64,000 nt of DNA, from NCBI RefSeq assembly GCF_000176915.2, contig NC_014844.1, positions 992,001-1,056,000 on the forward strand, read 5' to 3'. The position numbers were made by a program, and so were the translations under genes. Under the pieces are notes generated by a model. It worked only from the letters and a program-made list of their open reading frames with translations. It was not told the DNA's origin and made no database searches. The DNA comes from Pseudodesulfovibrio aespoeensis Aspo-2. Its GTDB lineage: Bacteria; Desulfobacterota; Desulfovibrionia; Desulfovibrionales; Desulfovibrionaceae. Of the stretch, positions 62,110 to 64,000 are shown piece by piece (the stretch's first letter is position 1; the number at the start of each line of letters is the position of its first letter).

Positions 62110-62994
62110 ATGGGGGCGAATGTGAGCGACGATTGCGAGGTCATGGGGGTCTACTCCCACAGCACCAAATACGAGTACAAGGTGGGCGAGCGCGGCTCGC
62201 GCTACCGCAACGGCACCTTCTGGTTCGTGCGTCGGCGCAGCGACGACATCTACGAGGTCCGCCCGCTCAACGCCAACCATGTCCCCTCTGGCGTCACCCG
62301 GCTCATAAGTCGCGACGACTTCCTGAAGCAGTACACGCCTGAACTGTCCTATTATCAGGACAACACCCTGCCCTGTCTCGACGCTTTGCAAAAAAAGGTG
62401 CGCCTGGGACGGCGCTACTTCAACCTCGGCCAGCTGGACAGGGCCGAGCAGGAATTTTGCAGCGCGGTGCTCATGCAGGAGGACTCGGCTGACGCCCACA
62501 TGGGATTGTCCGAGGTCTATGCCGAGCAGCAGGAGTTCACCAAGCTGCGCACCGTGCTCGACAAGCTGCTCAACATCGACGAGGTGTTTCGCGAGGAGCA
62601 GCGTCACCGTTTCAACGAGTTCGGCATCAACCTGCGCAAGCAGGGGCGGTTTGACGACGCCATCCGCTTCTACGCCAAGGCGCTCGAAGTCAACGACGAG
62701 GACGAGAACCTGCATTTCAACATCGCCCGCGCCTTTCACGGGCGGGGGCGGTGCGAGGAGTGCCGCACACATCTGGCCCGCGCCCTGGCGCTCAATCCTG
62801 CCATGCCGGAGGCCAGGAGCTTCTTGCGCGCCCTGGAAGCGGAGCAGGCCGATGCGGACGAACTGGCCCGCAGAACCCGCGAGGGCATGGCCGCACAAGG
62901 GGAGCGGGCGGCCCTGGAGCGCAACCGGCAGCGCGCCTCGGGCGATGGGGCCGCATCCGGCGGCAAAATGGATTACGTGCTCTCGTTGAAATAG
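62110..62994 (+). CDS. Tetratricopeptide repeat protein (desulfovibrio-type family)
   Basis: 294 residues. N-terminal 90-residue domain with MGVYSHSTKYEYKVG and TFWFVRRRSDDIYEVRPLNANHVPSG, then TPR units (about 100-240: RLGRRYFNLGQLDRAEQEFCSAV, AHMGLSEVYAEQQEFTKLR, FGINLRKQGRFDDAIRFYAKALE, LHFNIARAFHGRGRCEECRTHLARAL). From memory this combination recurs in Desulfovibrio genomes with no assigned function. ATG 62110 is used; a GTG at 62122 (V-S-D-D-C) is equally plausible and has a G-rich segment just upstream. The 3' end overlaps the convergent hydrolase gene by 22 bp. Confidence 0.8.
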   Translation: MGANVSDDCEVMGVYSHSTKYEYKVGERGSRYRNGTFWFVRRRSDDIYEVRPLNANHVPSGVTRLISRDDFLKQYTPELSYYQDNTLPCLDALQKKVRLGRRYFNLGQLDRAEQEFCSAVLMQEDSADAHMGLSEVYAEQQEFTKLRTVLDKLLNIDEVFREEQRHRFNEFGINLRKQGRFDDAIRFYAKALEVNDEDENLHFNIARAFHGRGRCEECRTHLARALALNPAMPEARSFLRALEAEQADADELARRTREGMAAQGERAALERNRQRASGDGAASGGKMDYVLSLK

Positions 62995-63695
62995 GCCAGG
63001 GTGGCCGCCCAGGCGTGACGGCAGGTCTTGGCGCAGTGCCACGACCCGGTGGCCGGATCGCCCGGCTGGGTCGCGTTGGCGAATCCGTGGCCCGCATCAG
63101 GGTAGGTGATGACGCGAAAGTCCACCCCGGCCCCGCGCATCTCCTGCTCGAAGACCGGGATCTCGGTCATGGGCACCACCCGGTCGTGGACGCCGTGCAG
63201 CACCAGTATCCTTCCCTTCACATCCCCTGCCGAACAGGGCAGCGGCGTGTTCAGGTAGCCGTAGAAGCTGGCCGTGGCCAGCAGCGGCGCGCCCGAGCGG
63301 GCCAGCTCCAGGGCCGTGCATCCGCCAAAGGAGAAGCCCACGGCATGGAGCCGGGCCGGATCGGCCAGTCCGTGTCCGGCCAGGGCTTGGAGCCCGGCCA
63401 GGGCGCGCTGGCGCATGAGCCGCCTGTCGGACCGGTAGATGCGTGACTGGGCCGATGCCTCCTGCGGGGTCCTGGGGCGGACACCCGCGCCGTACATGTC
63501 GCAGAGCAGGGCGGCAAAGCCGTGTCGGGCCAGCATCTCGGCATGGGGGAGCATGTATCCGCCCGGCCCCATGAACTCGTGGAAGACGAGCACGCCCGGC
63601 AGCGGACCGGACCGGGTCAGGGCATCGTCATGCACGAGCGTCCCTTCAAGGGGCGTCTGGCCGTGCCGGTAGGGCAGGGTCGTGTATGTGATCAC
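62973..63695 (-). CDS. Dienelactone hydrolase family protein (alpha/beta hydrolase)
   Basis: 240 residues. Typical DLH layout: VLVFHEFMGPGGY (oxyanion region), nucleophile elbow GFSFGG (about residues 121-126), HDRVVP (acid) and AGHGFAN (catalytic His). The nucleophile is Ser, whereas classical dienelactone hydrolase has Cys (GFCFGG), so it is probably an esterase of unknown substrate. Start is GTG 63695, overlapping the upstream stop codon (GTGA), which indicates coupling to the sialidase-like gene. Confidence 0.87.
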   Translation of the reverse strand: MITYTTLPYRHGQTPLEGTLVHDDALTRSGPLPGVLVFHEFMGPGGYMLPHAEMLARHGFAALLCDMYGAGVRPRTPQEASAQSRIYRSDRRLMRQRALAGLQALAGHGLADPARLHAVGFSFGGCTALELARSGAPLLATASFYGYLNTPLPCSAGDVKGRILVLHGVHDRVVPMTEIPVFEQEMRGAGVDFRVITYPDAGHGFANATQPGDPATGSWHCAKTCRHAWAATLAYFNEST

Positions 63696-64000
63696 TTGAA
63701 ATCATCCAGGCAAAAGCGCGTGCCGACCACATGGGCGCAGTGCATGGGCTCGTAGCCGTCCTCACTGCCGCCGCCATGGTGGTAGGCGCAGAAATATTCG
63801 TCGTTGCCCAGAGACACCCAGCCCGAATAGCCGAAATCCGGCGATGCGGCCTGCCGGTCGTTGCGCAGCTCCAGCACATGGTCCTGCACCCACTGGTCGG
63901 GCAGGCCATCGTTGGCTTCCCATTCCCAGGCAGAGTCGCGCAGCAGGGTCGGCTCGTGGATGACCAGCCGGACCCGCTCCCAGGTGCAGTCCACCGCGTT
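63692..64000 (-). CDS. C-terminal end of a sialidase-like (BNR/propeller) protein, partial
   Basis: The last 102 or so codons are visible; the frame is open at the right edge. The segments IHEPTLLRDSAWEW, DFGYSGWVSLGNDEYFCAYHHGG and AHVVGTRF resemble the final propeller blade of exo-alpha-sialidase-like proteins. Catalytic residues lie outside the window, so activity cannot be judged. Translationally coupled to the hydrolase gene downstream. Confidence 0.6.
   Translation of the reverse strand, partial: NAVDCTWERVRLVIHEPTLLRDSAWEWEANDGLPDQWVQDHVLELRNDRQAASPDFGYSGWVSLGNDEYFCAYHHGGGSEDGYEPMHCAHVVGTRFCLDDFK

Noticed and set aside
62036-62124. 29-codon frame overlapping the small HATPase stop
   Set aside because: It begins with an ATGA overlap but is very short, has no recognisable content and runs into the TPR gene start; more likely leader sequence.

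Overview
The window is about 64 kb of GC-rich bacterial chromosome. Several families point to a sulfate-reducing Desulfovibrionales relative (Desulfovibrio/Pseudodesulfovibrio type): a GAK-system CofD-like protein, a TPR protein family that I recall from desulfovibrios, and a dense set of Cache/PAS/HD-GYP signalling proteins. The species assignment is inference from gene content. No phage, transposase or CRISPR array was seen.

Layout. (1) 0-4 kb: 5' part of speA on the minus strand, behind a leader that carries a promoter and a terminator-like hairpin; then a CofD-like protein and a zinc-free quinone-oxidoreductase-like protein. (2) 4-24 kb: a Lap-type adhesin system. It has a type I secretion ABC exporter, a membrane fusion protein, a LapG-like periplasmic cysteine protease and a membrane protein with a degenerate HD-GYP domain on the plus strand. 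A MATE transporter follows. A TolC-like outer-membrane channel and a 3450-residue repeat/RTX adhesin lie on the minus strand. The adhesin has a TAAD sequence at residues 107-110, where a LapG cleavage site is expected. (3) 24-29 kb: AT-rich adhesin promoter region, tRNA-Ala(GGC), a decayed histidine kinase, a HATPase-GNAT fusion and an AbrB-family transporter. (4) 29-44 kb: housekeeping genes, including xseA, an M23 peptidase, xseB, ispA and dxs in one tight cluster, then a YchJ-like protein, arfB, an RNase D-like exonuclease, lgt, a glutamine cyclotransferase, a TetR regulator, ispH, moaE and moaA. (5) 43.5-57 kb: signalling block with a Cache-PAS-GGDEF-EAL protein, an operon of DUF748 protein, THI5-type sensor kinase and HD-GYP response regulator, and a chemotaxis receptor. 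(6) 57.8-64 kb: EF-hand protein, DEAD-box helicase, infA, an RRM protein, a small HATPase, a TPR protein, a dienelactone-hydrolase-like protein and the end of a sialidase-like gene.

How it fits together. In known Lap systems LapG cuts the adhesin N-terminus to release it from the outer membrane, and c-di-GMP-bound LapD holds LapG back. Here every part is present except a GGDEF/EAL LapD. Its place directly after lapG is taken by a two-TM, periplasmic-domain protein whose HD-GYP lacks the metal-binding HD and HH residues. The proposal that this protein is the c-di-GMP or other signal receptor that controls LapG is the main lead. The signalling block at 43-48 kb holds apparently intact c-di-GMP synthesis and hydrolysis domains that could feed such a receptor.
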